Assembly (NCBI GenBank): GCA_949295905.1
Contig: CASFNA010000022.1
Span: forward strand, 241,740 to 305,739
Direction: 5' to 3'
Source of the DNA: an uncultured Prevotellaceae bacterium
GTDB taxonomy: Bacteria > Bacteroidota > Bacteroidia > Bacteroidales > Bacteroidaceae
DNA: 64,000 nt
The translations under genes were made by a program, and so were the position numbers. Position 1 is the first letter of the stretch; every line of letters begins with the position of its first letter. Below are positions 1 through 8,126 of the stretch, in pieces. Below the pieces are notes generated by a model. It did no database searches and was not told the DNA's origin. It saw only the letters and a program-made list of their open reading frames with translations.

Positions 1-1
1 G

Positions 2-271
2 CCCGCTCCGGTAATATATATGTTATTGCTGGAGAAATATGGAATTAAGTATGTAGACAAAACGCAAAAATTAAAGACGTCTATAAAAATATTTAATTCA
101 GGTGTATTTTCATCAATGTCTACATGTAAGTTTACAAGTGCAGCCATTCATATGGAAGCTGGTTCATGGGTTGATAGAAAGTATAAATCTTCAAATTGTG
201 TAAAGGAATTGTTGAGAAATTCGTTGTTTGTAAGAAAGCTGACAAATCAATTGGGGTTAAGGTCATTATAA
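2..271 (+). CDS. C-terminal end of an unidentified protein (5' end outside the window)
   Basis: The reading frame is open from the first bases of the window to a TAA at 269-271, so this is the last 89 or so residues of a longer gene rather than a small gene starting at the ATG at 20. The visible part is basic and lysine-rich, with no domain I recognise. It is followed by about 70 bases and then a glycosyltransferase gene on the same strand, so it probably belongs to the same surface-polysaccharide cluster. Its base composition is AT-rich, like the next genes. No function is assigned. Confidence 0.6.
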   Translation, partial: PAPVIYMLLLEKYGIKYVDKTQKLKTSIKIFNSGVFSSMSTCKFTSAAIHMEAGSWVDRKYKSSNCVKELLRNSLFVRKLTNQLGLRSL

Positions 272-341
272 TTAATTATTACACTTGTTAATCAAGTGTT
301 TGTTTATCATGATAGTTTTTTTATGAATTTAAAATCCAGGG

Positions 342-1505
342 ATGATGACATATATTTTAATTATCGACCACATAGCTACGGGTGGCGCCGAACGTATATT
401 GATAGATTATTATCATTATCTTGAGGGTAAAGGCCATAAGCCGTATGTATTTGTTCTGTCAGGACATAAGGGGCAAAGCCGGTGGACTGACGGTGTGAAC
501 GTTGTTTATGGAGCGGATTCGGATGAAGACAATCTGATTAGGAAGTCGATACAACAGATTAAGTTGTTCTTCAAGCTGAAGCGCCTTGTTAAGAAGGTCA
601 GCCCTGACGTAATGTTCTCATTTTTGGAGAAGAGCAACCTGCTGACGAGCCTTATTAAAACTAAGGCCGTGAAGGTGATGACCGTTCATAATGTTTTGTC
701 AATACAATATACCAAAGTAAGGTCTGACAAGGTCAGGACCATTTTGTATGGCATGATAAGAAGAATGTATAACGGTTGCCCTAATGTTGTGGCTGTATCA
801 AAGCAGGTTAAGGATGATTTGACAACTTCTTTCGGGGTAAGGGAACAGAACGTCCATGTAATAAATAATTATGTGGATAGGGTAGGAATAAGAATGAAAT
901 CCGAAGAGGCGGTTGATGATTATGTGTTTTCGGATGATGTGAAATACATAATGAACGTCGGAAGGTTTTCTGACCAAAAAGCGCAGTGGAAGTTGCTGAA
1001 GGCTTTTTCGTTGTATGTAAGAAACAGCAAGGAGAATGTTCGTCTCGTCTTGATGGGGCAAGGTGAGTATGTGGACAATCTTAAAGGATTGGCTGAAAAT
1101 CTCGGTATTGAGGATAAAACAACCTTTTTGCCGTTCAGTATAAATCCTTATAAATATATGAGACATGCCAGCCTGTTTGTCTTATCAAGCATTTTCGAGG
1201 GTTTCCCGATAGTGTTGGCAGAGGTGTCTTCTTTACGTATTCCTTTTGTCGGTACGAGAAAAGCCATTCCTGAAGAGATGTTTGACAATAGGGACGTTTG
1301 GGAGGATTGCATATTCGATAGTACAACCCTGAAGGCGGACTTTACAAATGAAATTCATGAAGACGAGGAGCGTTTGGCCGAATTGTTGGGAAAGGGTATT
1401 GAAGACTGTGATTTCAGACAACGTATATTGACGCATACAAGCGGCTGGGAGGCTAATAATGATAAATTGACCCAATTTGAAATGTATGACAAGTTTGCCA
1501 ATTAA
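342..1505 (+). CDS. Glycosyltransferase family 4 (GT-B fold)
   Basis: This probably transfers a sugar from a nucleotide-sugar to a lipid-linked oligosaccharide at the inner face of the cytoplasmic membrane. The 387-residue protein has the usual GT4 landmarks. Near the N-terminus is GGAER (residues 13-17). The second Rossmann half begins at NVGRFSDQK (about 203). The donor-site E-x7-E motif is seen as EGFPIVLAE (about 283-291). Two adjacent ATGs (342 and 345) could start translation and I use the first. It is the first complete gene of a run of six surface-polysaccharide genes on the + strand, 11 bases before the next. The family is clear but the sugar and linkage cannot be read from the sequence. 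Confidence 0.88.
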   Translation: MMTYILIIDHIATGGAERILIDYYHYLEGKGHKPYVFVLSGHKGQSRWTDGVNVVYGADSDEDNLIRKSIQQIKLFFKLKRLVKKVSPDVMFSFLEKSNLLTSLIKTKAVKVMTVHNVLSIQYTKVRSDKVRTILYGMIRRMYNGCPNVVAVSKQVKDDLTTSFGVREQNVHVINNYVDRVGIRMKSEEAVDDYVFSDDVKYIMNVGRFSDQKAQWKLLKAFSLYVRNSKENVRLVLMGQGEYVDNLKGLAENLGIEDKTTFLPFSINPYKYMRHASLFVLSSIFEGFPIVLAEVSSLRIPFVGTRKAIPEEMFDNRDVWEDCIFDSTTLKADFTNEIHEDEERLAELLGKGIEDCDFRQRILTHTSGWEANNDKLTQFEMYDKFAN

Positions 1506-1516
1506 AAAATGTTGTT

Positions 1517-2371
1517 ATGGTTGAAGATAAGCACGCATATTGCATAATGGCGCATGGAAACTGGAAGCAGCTTCAAATGCTTGTTAATGTGATTGACGAC
1601 GGGAGAAACGACATTTACCTTCATATTGACGCTAAGTCGTTGGATGATTATAATAAATCGGGAGGGGTAAAAACAAAGTTCTCCGGTTTGATTTTAACGG
1701 AAAGTATTGATGTAAGATGGAGTGATATTTCTCAAGTGGATGCAGAGCTTCTGTTGTTTAAACATGTGATAAGGTCCGGAAAAGGGTACAATAGAATACA
1801 CCTTATTTCAGGAAGTGATTTCCCTTTGAAGCCGCAAGACGAATTACATAAAATGTTTCTTAATGATGATAGGGAGTATATTTCTTTTGGGAAAGACGTG
1901 CATTTGATGTATAGGAGATTAAGATATTATCATTTTTTTGTCAGGTATAGGCGCAAGTGGCGTATCGCAGAGCTGTTTAGGCGTATTTTGTTAGTGCCGC
2001 AAGTTCTTTTTGTTAACAGATTAAGAAAATTCAATTTGAAATTCGCTTACGGACAGAATTGGTGTAGCTTGACATTACCGGCAGTGAGGGAAATTATTGG
2101 GAAAATGGTTGAGCTAAGACCAAAATTAAAATATACGACAAGTGCAGATGAGGTGTATAAACAAATGATTATAGGAAGTAGTGATAAATTCAAAATCTAT
2201 AATAAACCTGTAAGTTATGCTTGCTTTTCTCATGGATGTGCTTCACCCAAGACATTGACAATGGCCGATTATGACAATATCATGTCTTCGGGATGTCTGT
2301 TCGCCCGCAAGTTTGACGTGAATGTGGATGTAAACGTAATTAATAAATTGATTTCATTTGTTTCAAGATAA
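1517..2371 (+). CDS. Core-2/I-branching (GT14-like) glycosyltransferase
   Basis: A 284-residue protein of the Branch family (PF02485), whose animal members add beta-1,6-GlcNAc branches; bacterial members occur in capsule and exopolysaccharide loci. The N-terminal CIMAHGNWKQLQ segment, the YLHIDAKS strand (about 36-43) and LISGSDFPLKP (about 97-107) match the family pattern. The length is typical of the bacterial form without a membrane anchor. It ends with TAA whose last base is the first base of the next gene's ATG, a one-base overlap that points to translational coupling. The role as a branching transferase in exopolysaccharide synthesis is inferred; the acceptor is unknown. Confidence 0.8.
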   Translation: MVEDKHAYCIMAHGNWKQLQMLVNVIDDGRNDIYLHIDAKSLDDYNKSGGVKTKFSGLILTESIDVRWSDISQVDAELLLFKHVIRSGKGYNRIHLISGSDFPLKPQDELHKMFLNDDREYISFGKDVHLMYRRLRYYHFFVRYRRKWRIAELFRRILLVPQVLFVNRLRKFNLKFAYGQNWCSLTLPAVREIIGKMVELRPKLKYTTSADEVYKQMIIGSSDKFKIYNKPVSYACFSHGCASPKTLTMADYDNIMSSGCLFARKFDVNVDVNVINKLISFVSR

Positions 2372-3507
2372 TGCCAGTTTTAGCTAAATATGAAGATTGT
2401 ACCGGTTGTGGGGCCTGTTCAGACAGCTGTCACAATAAGGCAATAAAGATGGTGCCACGAAACGGGTTCGGCCATCTTTATCCATACGTTGAAAAGGATA
2501 AATGTATAGATTGTGGGGCTTGTGAAAAGTCATGCCCGTTTGTGGAAAAGACGATTGAACAAATAACCCCACAAAAGTGTTATGCAGCATGGGTGAAAGA
2601 TATTGAGGAGAACAGGAAAAGCACTTCAGGCGGAATGGCCACATTATTTGCGCAGAGGATAATAGATTTGGGCGGTGTGGTGTATGGATGTGCCAACATT
2701 GGAATCGAGTTTAAGCATGTTAGGGTTGACAATCGTGAAGCCTTGGAATCACTGCGCGGCTCTAAATATGTTCAAAGTAACTTGGCCGGTATTTATACTA
2801 ATATACGTCTTGATTTGAAGGCTGGAACGCAAGTGTTGTTTATAGGAACTCCTTGCCAGGTTGCCGGGTTGAGGACATTCTTAAAACGGGAATATGAAAA
2901 TCTTATAACCGTTGACCTTATATGTCATGGCGTGCCTTCAGCAATCATGTTGCAGAAACATCTTTCGACAAAATGCAGGTTGTCTGATATTACAGGGGTT
3001 TCATTTAGGAATGGCGGATATATATTGAAAGTTTATAATGATTCTAACATATTGTATCAAAACAATTTATGGAAAGAACGTTATAGGGACGCGTATTATA
3101 CGGCTTTTATAAAAGGATATAATTTTAGGAATAACTGTTATTCGTGCAAGTATGCCAATCGGAAACGTTGCGGTGATATAACAATCGGCGATTTCTGGGG
3201 ATTGGGTAAAACAGTGCCTTTCAACTCGGCGCATCCTAATGCGGGAATTTCGGCCGTGCTGACAAATACGTCGAAAGGCCAAAGTTTCTTTGACTCATTG
3301 GCCGACAGTCTGTATGTTTATGAAAGGACTGTGGAAGAGGCTGTGGCTGGCAATCCGCAACTGCAACATCCTGTTAAGAAAACGAGGCGGATAAAGATTT
3401 TCAGATATTTAGCAAACCATGGTTATTCATTGAAATCAGCATTATATATGACAGATTTTTACCTGTTGCCAATATATTGGGTGTTGAATAAGATTAGGAA
3501 TAGATAG
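2371..3507 (+). CDS. FrhB/FdhB-family Fe-S protein of a polysaccharide cluster
   Basis: A 378-residue protein related to coenzyme F420 hydrogenase/dehydrogenase beta subunits. The N-terminus is a 2[4Fe-4S] ferredoxin domain with CTGCGACSDSC (residues 10-20) and CIDCGACEKSCP (about 46-57). The middle carries the FrhB signatures IGTPCQVAGL and DLICHGVPS. The C-terminal part has CYSCKYANRKRCGDITIGDFWG-like spacing, here with C254 and C257 in NCYSCKY. Members of this family are often next to polysaccharide pyruvyl transferases in Bacteroidetes, as here (the next gene, 21 bases downstream). It may supply electrons for a redox modification of a sugar, but that is inference. Bacteroidales do not use F420, so the literal family name is misleading. 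Confidence 0.85.
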   Translation: MPVLAKYEDCTGCGACSDSCHNKAIKMVPRNGFGHLYPYVEKDKCIDCGACEKSCPFVEKTIEQITPQKCYAAWVKDIEENRKSTSGGMATLFAQRIIDLGGVVYGCANIGIEFKHVRVDNREALESLRGSKYVQSNLAGIYTNIRLDLKAGTQVLFIGTPCQVAGLRTFLKREYENLITVDLICHGVPSAIMLQKHLSTKCRLSDITGVSFRNGGYILKVYNDSNILYQNNLWKERYRDAYYTAFIKGYNFRNNCYSCKYANRKRCGDITIGDFWGLGKTVPFNSAHPNAGISAVLTNTSKGQSFFDSLADSLYVYERTVEEAVAGNPQLQHPVKKTRRIKIFRYLANHGYSLKSALYMTDFYLLPIYWVLNKIRNR

Positions 3508-3528
3508 GGACAACATAGCTTTTGAAAA

Positions 3529-4653
3529 ATGAAAAAGATTGGTATTATAACATTTCATGCCGCATACAATTATGGTTCGTTGTTGCAGAACTATGCATTG
3601 CAGAAGGTTTTGGCAGGTTTAGGTTTTTGTCCTGAAACCATCAACTTGCGGACAAGGAAACAAAAAGAACAATATGATTACTTTACACCAATAGGTAAGT
3701 TATTGGATAAGAAAAGGATAATTTTATACTTGGCTTTCTTTTTTAAAAAGAATGAGTTAAAACAAAAGTATGCTTTATTCGAGAAATTCTTATCTGAAGA
3801 CTTAGCCTTGTCACAAGAGGTTGCCGACACTGACGGCATAAGGAGTTTGCCGTTGTATGACGCGTATGTTGCAGGTAGTGACCAAATATGGAATGTCGGA
3901 GCAAAAGACTTTGATTGGAGCTATTTCCTTGATTTTGTTCCTAAAGGGATTCCACGTGTTTCTTATGCCGCAAGTATGGGGACATGCCCTGACGGCATAT
4001 TGGACGGAAACGATGGCGCTCGACGAAAAGTTCGTGACTGTTTGTTGAATTTTAATGCCATAAGCGTTAGGGAAACGAAGACGGCTAAGGTCATAAATAA
4101 AATATTGCCTGAGCGTGATTGCGAAGTGTTGATTGACCCGACATTGTTATTGGAAGCAAAGTGTTGGGAACAGCACATAGCCAAAGAGCCTATAATAAGC
4201 GGTGATTATATTTTTCTGTATAATCCTTATTTTATTAAGGATGTATATGAACAGGCAAGGTTTTTGTCAAAGATGACAGGTCTGAAAGTAGTTGTAAGTA
4301 ACGTTAATATAAAATCATCTTTTTATTATCCTGAATTTAAGTCTGTGCTGGCGACAGGGCCGTGGGAGTTTCTTAATCTAATTAAAAATGCCACTTATGT
4401 TATCGGACGGTCGTTTCATTTGTTGGTATTTTCTTTGTTGTTTGAAAAGACATTTATTGCCGTAAACGGATTAGGGGATAGTAGGTTGTCAAATCTGTTG
4501 AGTTTAACCGGATTGGAGTCTTTGGCCAGCAGAGGTGCCGAGGATTTGCAGAAGATAATAAAGGGCGGTAAAGTTGATTTTACATATGCTTTTGATGCCA
4601 TTAAGAATGAACGGACTAAGGCCTTGGACTTTTTATCACGAAATTTGAAATGA
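3529..4653 (+). CDS. Polysaccharide pyruvyl transferase family protein
   Basis: A 374-residue PF04230-family protein (relatives: CsaB, WcaK). The family moves a pyruvyl group from phosphoenolpyruvate onto a sugar of a surface polymer as a ketal. Matching signatures are YNYGSLLQNYALQKVL (about 14-29), GSDQIWN (about 117-123), the SYAASMG segment and, near the C-terminus, GRSFHLLVFSLLFEKTFIAV with the conserved histidine. It follows the Fe-S protein, a pairing that recurs in Bacteroidetes capsule loci. The codon for the start is the ATG at 3529. The exact sugar substrate is unknown. Confidence 0.87.
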   Translation: MKKIGIITFHAAYNYGSLLQNYALQKVLAGLGFCPETINLRTRKQKEQYDYFTPIGKLLDKKRIILYLAFFFKKNELKQKYALFEKFLSEDLALSQEVADTDGIRSLPLYDAYVAGSDQIWNVGAKDFDWSYFLDFVPKGIPRVSYAASMGTCPDGILDGNDGARRKVRDCLLNFNAISVRETKTAKVINKILPERDCEVLIDPTLLLEAKCWEQHIAKEPIISGDYIFLYNPYFIKDVYEQARFLSKMTGLKVVVSNVNIKSSFYYPEFKSVLATGPWEFLNLIKNATYVIGRSFHLLVFSLLFEKTFIAVNGLGDSRLSNLLSLTGLESLASRGAEDLQKIIKGGKVDFTYAFDAIKNERTKALDFLSRNLK

Positions 4654-4719
4654 GATTTTAGTCTGTGGTTTAAGGGTAATCTGCATTTTTTTGATTATGA
4701 AGTGAATGTTGAATAAATT

Positions 4720-5718
4720 ATGGAAGACAAGAAAATCATATCGGGATTGGACGTGCTTAAGTTTGTGATGGCGATATTCATTGTAAACATACATTTAAAG
4801 CCATTGCGTTATGCTTCGGAAACGGTGCAGGATGTGGTCGGCATAATGGCCGGCCTGGCTGTCCCTGTGTTTTTCACGGTATCTTCTTTCCTTTTGTTCA
4901 GAAAAATCCAAGGGGGGAATTCTGGCGATATCAGAAAAATCGCGCATTTCTGTAAAAGATTGGCAACGCTTTATTTGTTTTGGTGCGTAGTATGGTCCCC
5001 GGTTGTTTACATACAAAAAGATTATTTCCATCCGCTCTCTCCGTTTGCGCCATTGTTGCTTGTCCGCGATTTCTTGTTTGGCAGTATCTTTGACGCGAGT
5101 TGGTTTCTCGGTGCGTTGCTGATAGGCGTTCCTGTCGTTTACGTGCTTACAAGGGTGCTGCGGACGGCGTTTTTCTGGATTATTCCTTTGGGTTTGTATG
5201 TCTTCATTTGTCTTGGCGGGTATTATCCCGTGACGTGGCAGCTTGTTAACGGTTGGTATGAGTCTTATGTGTGTGAAGATGGCATGTGGCTGTCTTTTCC
5301 GTCAGGACTTGTATGGATTTCGTTAGGCTACATGTTGTCGCGTGACAAGGTAGTGGATGTATTTTCACGGTGGCGCAGCAGCTGCCTTTGGCTGTTGTCC
5401 GTGTTGTCGGTTGTTTTCCTTGAAGTTGGAGTCTCTTTGCCGGTTGTCGGTAACATTATAACTGTAGCGTTGCTTTTCACTGCCTCATATACCGTCAAGT
5501 TGCCTCGGCGGCCTGATTTATACAAGCGTCTTAGGACATATAGCATATTGTTTTACGTCATCCATGATTGTTTTAAGAAGATTCCCAAACAATTGTGTGG
5601 AATGGAAAACGGCCCGGCATTATTCTTTGTCACGATAATGTTTTGTCTCCTTGCGTCGGAAGCAATAATAAGGCTTAGGCAGGTAAAAGGCTTCGGATGG
5701 TTGAAGTATGCTTATTAG
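4720..5718 (+). CDS. Acyltransferase 3 family membrane protein
   Basis: A 332-residue, strongly hydrophobic protein with roughly ten membrane segments. It begins with the family hallmark SGLDVLKFVMAIFIVNIH (residues 7-24), in which the histidine lies at the end of the first helix. PF01757 members such as OatA and WecH O-acetylate surface polysaccharides. An FFTVSSFLLFRK segment (about 51-62) matches the second conserved block. It would work in the cytoplasmic membrane, modifying the product of the neighbouring transferases. The start is the ATG at 4720. It is AT-rich like the upstream cluster. Substrate is inferred only from context. Confidence 0.85.
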   Translation: MEDKKIISGLDVLKFVMAIFIVNIHLKPLRYASETVQDVVGIMAGLAVPVFFTVSSFLLFRKIQGGNSGDIRKIAHFCKRLATLYLFWCVVWSPVVYIQKDYFHPLSPFAPLLLVRDFLFGSIFDASWFLGALLIGVPVVYVLTRVLRTAFFWIIPLGLYVFICLGGYYPVTWQLVNGWYESYVCEDGMWLSFPSGLVWISLGYMLSRDKVVDVFSRWRSSCLWLLSVLSVVFLEVGVSLPVVGNIITVALLFTASYTVKLPRRPDLYKRLRTYSILFYVIHDCFKKIPKQLCGMENGPALFFVTIMFCLLASEAIIRLRQVKGFGWLKYAY

Positions 5719-5889
5719 GCTTGTAGTATAAGTTTTTTTGCAGAGCCGGCACATAATTGAAGGCTCCAGCTTCCCAAGCTGGGGCTCGCGAGTGGCAGCC
5801 CTTGTGAAGATTCTTTTCTTGCTTTGCATATAAACAATAGTCAAGTGCTTTCCAGCGCTTAAGTATTTTCATCTTTATTTTTTGTTGAC

Positions 5890-6603
5890 ATGAAATCAGT
5901 CTTGGTTGATAAAATCGTGAAGGCCGACGCAATGGATGACGGGCTTCTGATGGAGGCCCGGGGGCGTGTGTACACGTTCCTTAACCCCGTGTCGTATCTT
6001 TGCGCGTTGAAGAATAAGGGCTTGTTTGCCAGGTTTGACGGCATTTTCGCCGACGGCTCGATACTTGTGTCGGCCATCAGGCTGCTCTACGGGCGCAGGG
6101 TGACGAGGCGCAGCTTTGACATGACGTCGCTGGCCCCCGTATTGCTGAAGTATGCCGAGGAGAAGCGTAAGTCGGTGTATATCGTGGCCTCTAAGCAGGA
6201 ACAGGTTGAGAGGGCCGTCGGGATATTCAAGGAGAGGCATCCGGGGCTTGTTGTAGTGGGCTACAGGAACGGTTATTTTTCGTCTGACGGCGAGCAGCGG
6301 CGCGAGGCGGAGCATATCGTCGAGGTGGCGCCCGACTTCCTTATCGTAGGCATGGGGGCTTTGGCGCAGGAGCGGTTCCTGCTCATGGTGAAGGATGCCG
6401 GCTATGGCGGCATCGGCTTTACGTGCGGCGGCTTCATACACCAGACGGCGAAGGACGAGATAGAGTATTACCCGGCGTGGGCCGACAGGATGAACCTGCG
6501 CTTTGTCTACCGCATGTACAAGGAGCCTCACACGCGCAAGAGGTATTTGCAGGCTGCCGTGCTGTTTCCTGTACGGTTTGTCCTTGAACGCTTTTTTGGA
6601 TGA
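5890..6603 (+). CDS. WecG/TagA/CpsF family glycosyltransferase (GT26)
   Basis: A 237-residue GT26 protein. Known members transfer ManNAc or ManNAcA to a lipid-linked GlcNAc (TagA, WecG) at the cytoplasmic face of the membrane. The family pattern is visible as FDGIFADGSILV (about 48-59), GYRNGYF (about 120-126), LIVGMGALAQE with the usual G-x-G-x-P/A-x-Q-E arrangement, and FTCGGFIHQTA. It is separated from the acyltransferase by about 170 bases without a gene and is visibly more GC-rich than the upstream cluster, so it may be an older or separately acquired neighbour. It closes the polysaccharide cluster; no gene follows for about 460 bases. Confidence 0.88.
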   Translation: MKSVLVDKIVKADAMDDGLLMEARGRVYTFLNPVSYLCALKNKGLFARFDGIFADGSILVSAIRLLYGRRVTRRSFDMTSLAPVLLKYAEEKRKSVYIVASKQEQVERAVGIFKERHPGLVVVGYRNGYFSSDGEQRREAEHIVEVAPDFLIVGMGALAQERFLLMVKDAGYGGIGFTCGGFIHQTAKDEIEYYPAWADRMNLRFVYRMYKEPHTRKRYLQAAVLFPVRFVLERFFG

Positions 6604-6743
6604 CTCTGTTTGCGGGGAAAATGCCTGATGGGGCATTCCCTGCCGTCGTCGCAGGGCGGTTTGCCCTGTGCGCCGGGACACCATGGCGTAAGCAAGCGGC
6701 ATTGGCGTAACCGTCTGGCCGCAAGCCATTTGCCCCACGGTCG

Positions 6744-6830
6744 CCAAAAGGCGGCAAACCGTGCTGCAAAAGGCCGTGTATCAGACTGCAATATGCCGTT
6801 AATTGCAAGCTGAAAGGCCGTCTTTCATAA
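6744..6830. repeat. Dispersed AAAGGCC hairpin element, copy a (degenerate)
   Basis: The gene-free interval 6604-7003 holds this degenerate copy of the intergenic repeat family seen 13 times in the window. Scattered units are AAAAGGCGGCAAACC, CAAAAGGCCGTGT and GAAAGGCCGTCTTTC. No open frame in 6604-7003 has recognisable protein character. Confidence 0.55.
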
Positions 6831-7003
6831 GCCGCCGTTTGGGCAAGCTGACCAACGTCGGCACCCGGCCGTTGTGCCGCCGGCGCGAAACGGCGCCGGC
6901 ATCGGTGCGCGCACGCCGCAACAGGCACGCCGCCCGTCAAGCACTCTTGTGCACGGTCTTTTCGTACTTTTTCACGTTTTGAAAGCACATTTCCGCAAAA
7001 AAA

Positions 7004-7035
7004 TTTGGCGGTTTGCCCAAACTTGCGTACCTTTG
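7004..7035 (+). promoter_or_regulatory. Promoter of the tRNA gene
   Basis: TTTG at 7004-7007, then 20 bases, then TACCTTTG at 7028-7035. This is the Bacteroidetes primary sigma pattern (-33 TTTG, -7 TAnnTTTG) at the expected spacing, about 30 bases before the tRNA. Confidence 0.75.
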
Positions 7036-7066
7036 CACCCACAATGACCGCACAACGGTCGGAGTA

Positions 7067-7140
7067 GGGCTTTTAGCTCAGTTGGTTAGAGCAACAGACT
7101 CATAATCTGGAGGTCCCAGGTTCAAGCCCTGGATGGCCCA
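7067..7140 (+). tRNA. tRNA with CAU anticodon (tRNA-Met, or tRNA-Ile2)
   Basis: A 74-base cloverleaf. The acceptor arms are 7067-7073 and 7133-7139. The D arm contains TAGCTCAGTTGGTTAGAGC, the anticodon loop is CTCATAA with CAT in the middle, and the T arm is CCAGG-TTCAAGC-CCTGG. The acceptor stem has a T-T mismatch at the sixth pair and a G-T pair at the fifth. CCA is not encoded. The first pair is G-C, so it is an elongator rather than the initiator. A CAU anticodon can also belong to the lysidine-modified isoleucine tRNA, which sequence alone does not settle. It has its own promoter and terminator. Confidence 0.93.
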
Positions 7141-7151
7141 CTCAAATTAAG

Positions 7152-7195
7152 AAGTGCCAATTACTTGAAGTTCAGGTAGTTGGCACTTTTCTTTT
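7152..7195 (+). terminator. Intrinsic terminator after the tRNA
   Basis: The arm AAGTGCCAATTACTTGAA (7152-7169) pairs with 7171-7188 through 18 positions, two of them G-U. It is followed by TTTTCTTTTT. Confidence 0.8.
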
Positions 7196-7560
7196 TATGT
7201 GTTTTTAATATGTCTTGAATGCTTTGTGACAACAGTATATTACATGGCATTCGTGTTGTTTGTTGACCTGTTGTTTGCTTCTAAAAACAAAAGGTAAATG
7301 CTGGCAATCAAGGCGGAAGTCAAGTAATACGGTTTGAGGGTTGGCGGAACTTGCAGCGTCAAGTCGAGGTCGGCGTCGGGCGGAAAGGCAGGAAGGCCGC
7401 CTGCAAGCGTGCAAGCATAGTCTGGATAGACAGGGGTGTTTAATGCGTATTGTCCTTGGATTCCCGTGTTGGTAAAACGTGTACTATGAAAGAAATGCGC
7501 ATGTTTGCTTGCTTTTTTGGAAAACAATCCATATATTTGCAGAAAAAAGACAGGCGAGCT
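7196..7560. other. Gene-free stretch before the restriction-modification island
   Basis: No + strand gene with a recognisable product. A long - strand frame here (stop near 7240) has a plausible composition over 7240-7480 but continues antisense through the next gene, so I treat it as a shadow or a decayed remnant. Confidence 0.4.
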
Positions 7561-8121
7561 ATGGATATGGGAAGAAAGACAAAATTGAAATATGTTGCCG
7601 AAGTTTTTTCCGGAGTATACGGGAAGGCCGACCCGAATGGGGATGTGGCCTATTTGCAGACGAAAGACTGCGGCGGCACTGTTGTTGCAAGATACGCCTC
7701 GCGGGTCGTCCTTACCCCTAAGGTTCAAAAGAACTTGTTGCGGCAAGACGACATCCTTTTCGCGTGCAAGGGGGCGAATTATCTGTGCACGACGTACCGG
7801 GAAGAAGGGAAAGCCGTGGCTTCAACATCGTTTTTCGTCATACGTCTGAAGTCTGACGCCCTGTCGCCCGAATACCTTTGCTGGTTCTTAAGGCTGCCGG
7901 CGACTGAGGGGTATTTCAAGACGTGCCAGGTGGGCAGTGCAACGCCTCTCATACGCAAGCAAAATGTCGAGGAGCTGGAAATACCGCTTCCCGAGCCGCA
8001 TACGCAGCGGCTTATAGTCGAGGTTGCACGGCTGGCGCAAAGGGAGAGGCATTTGCAGGAAACGATTATCAAACGCAAGCAGCTCGTTTTACAACAATTA
8101 TTAATGAACAAGACAATCTGA
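7561..8121 (+). CDS. Single-TRD, HsdS-like specificity protein (half S subunit)
   Basis: The 186-residue protein resembles one half of a type I specificity subunit: one target-recognition domain (about 5-145) with the usual SATPLIRKQNVEELEIPLP segment before a C-terminal helical part. Full HsdS proteins have two such domains and about 400 residues, as in the second hsdS of this operon. The frame stays open further upstream, but I choose the ATG at 7561 because homology begins there (GRKTKLKYVAEVFSG) and the preceding residues look like read-through. It ends five bases before hsdM. It could pair with itself as a dimer to give a palindromic target, or be a leftover after recombination. Confidence 0.75.
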   Translation: MDMGRKTKLKYVAEVFSGVYGKADPNGDVAYLQTKDCGGTVVARYASRVVLTPKVQKNLLRQDDILFACKGANYLCTTYREEGKAVASTSFFVIRLKSDALSPEYLCWFLRLPATEGYFKTCQVGSATPLIRKQNVEELEIPLPEPHTQRLIVEVARLAQRERHLQETIIKRKQLVLQQLLMNKTI

Positions 8122-8126
8122 CATAA

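Noticed and set aside
6610-6813. Small + strand ORF after the WecG-type gene
   Set aside because: No family match and it runs into a dispersed repeat.
7240-7746. Possible - strand gene of 168 codons
   Set aside because: Its first half lies antisense to the half-S gene and no family is recognised; at most a remnant.
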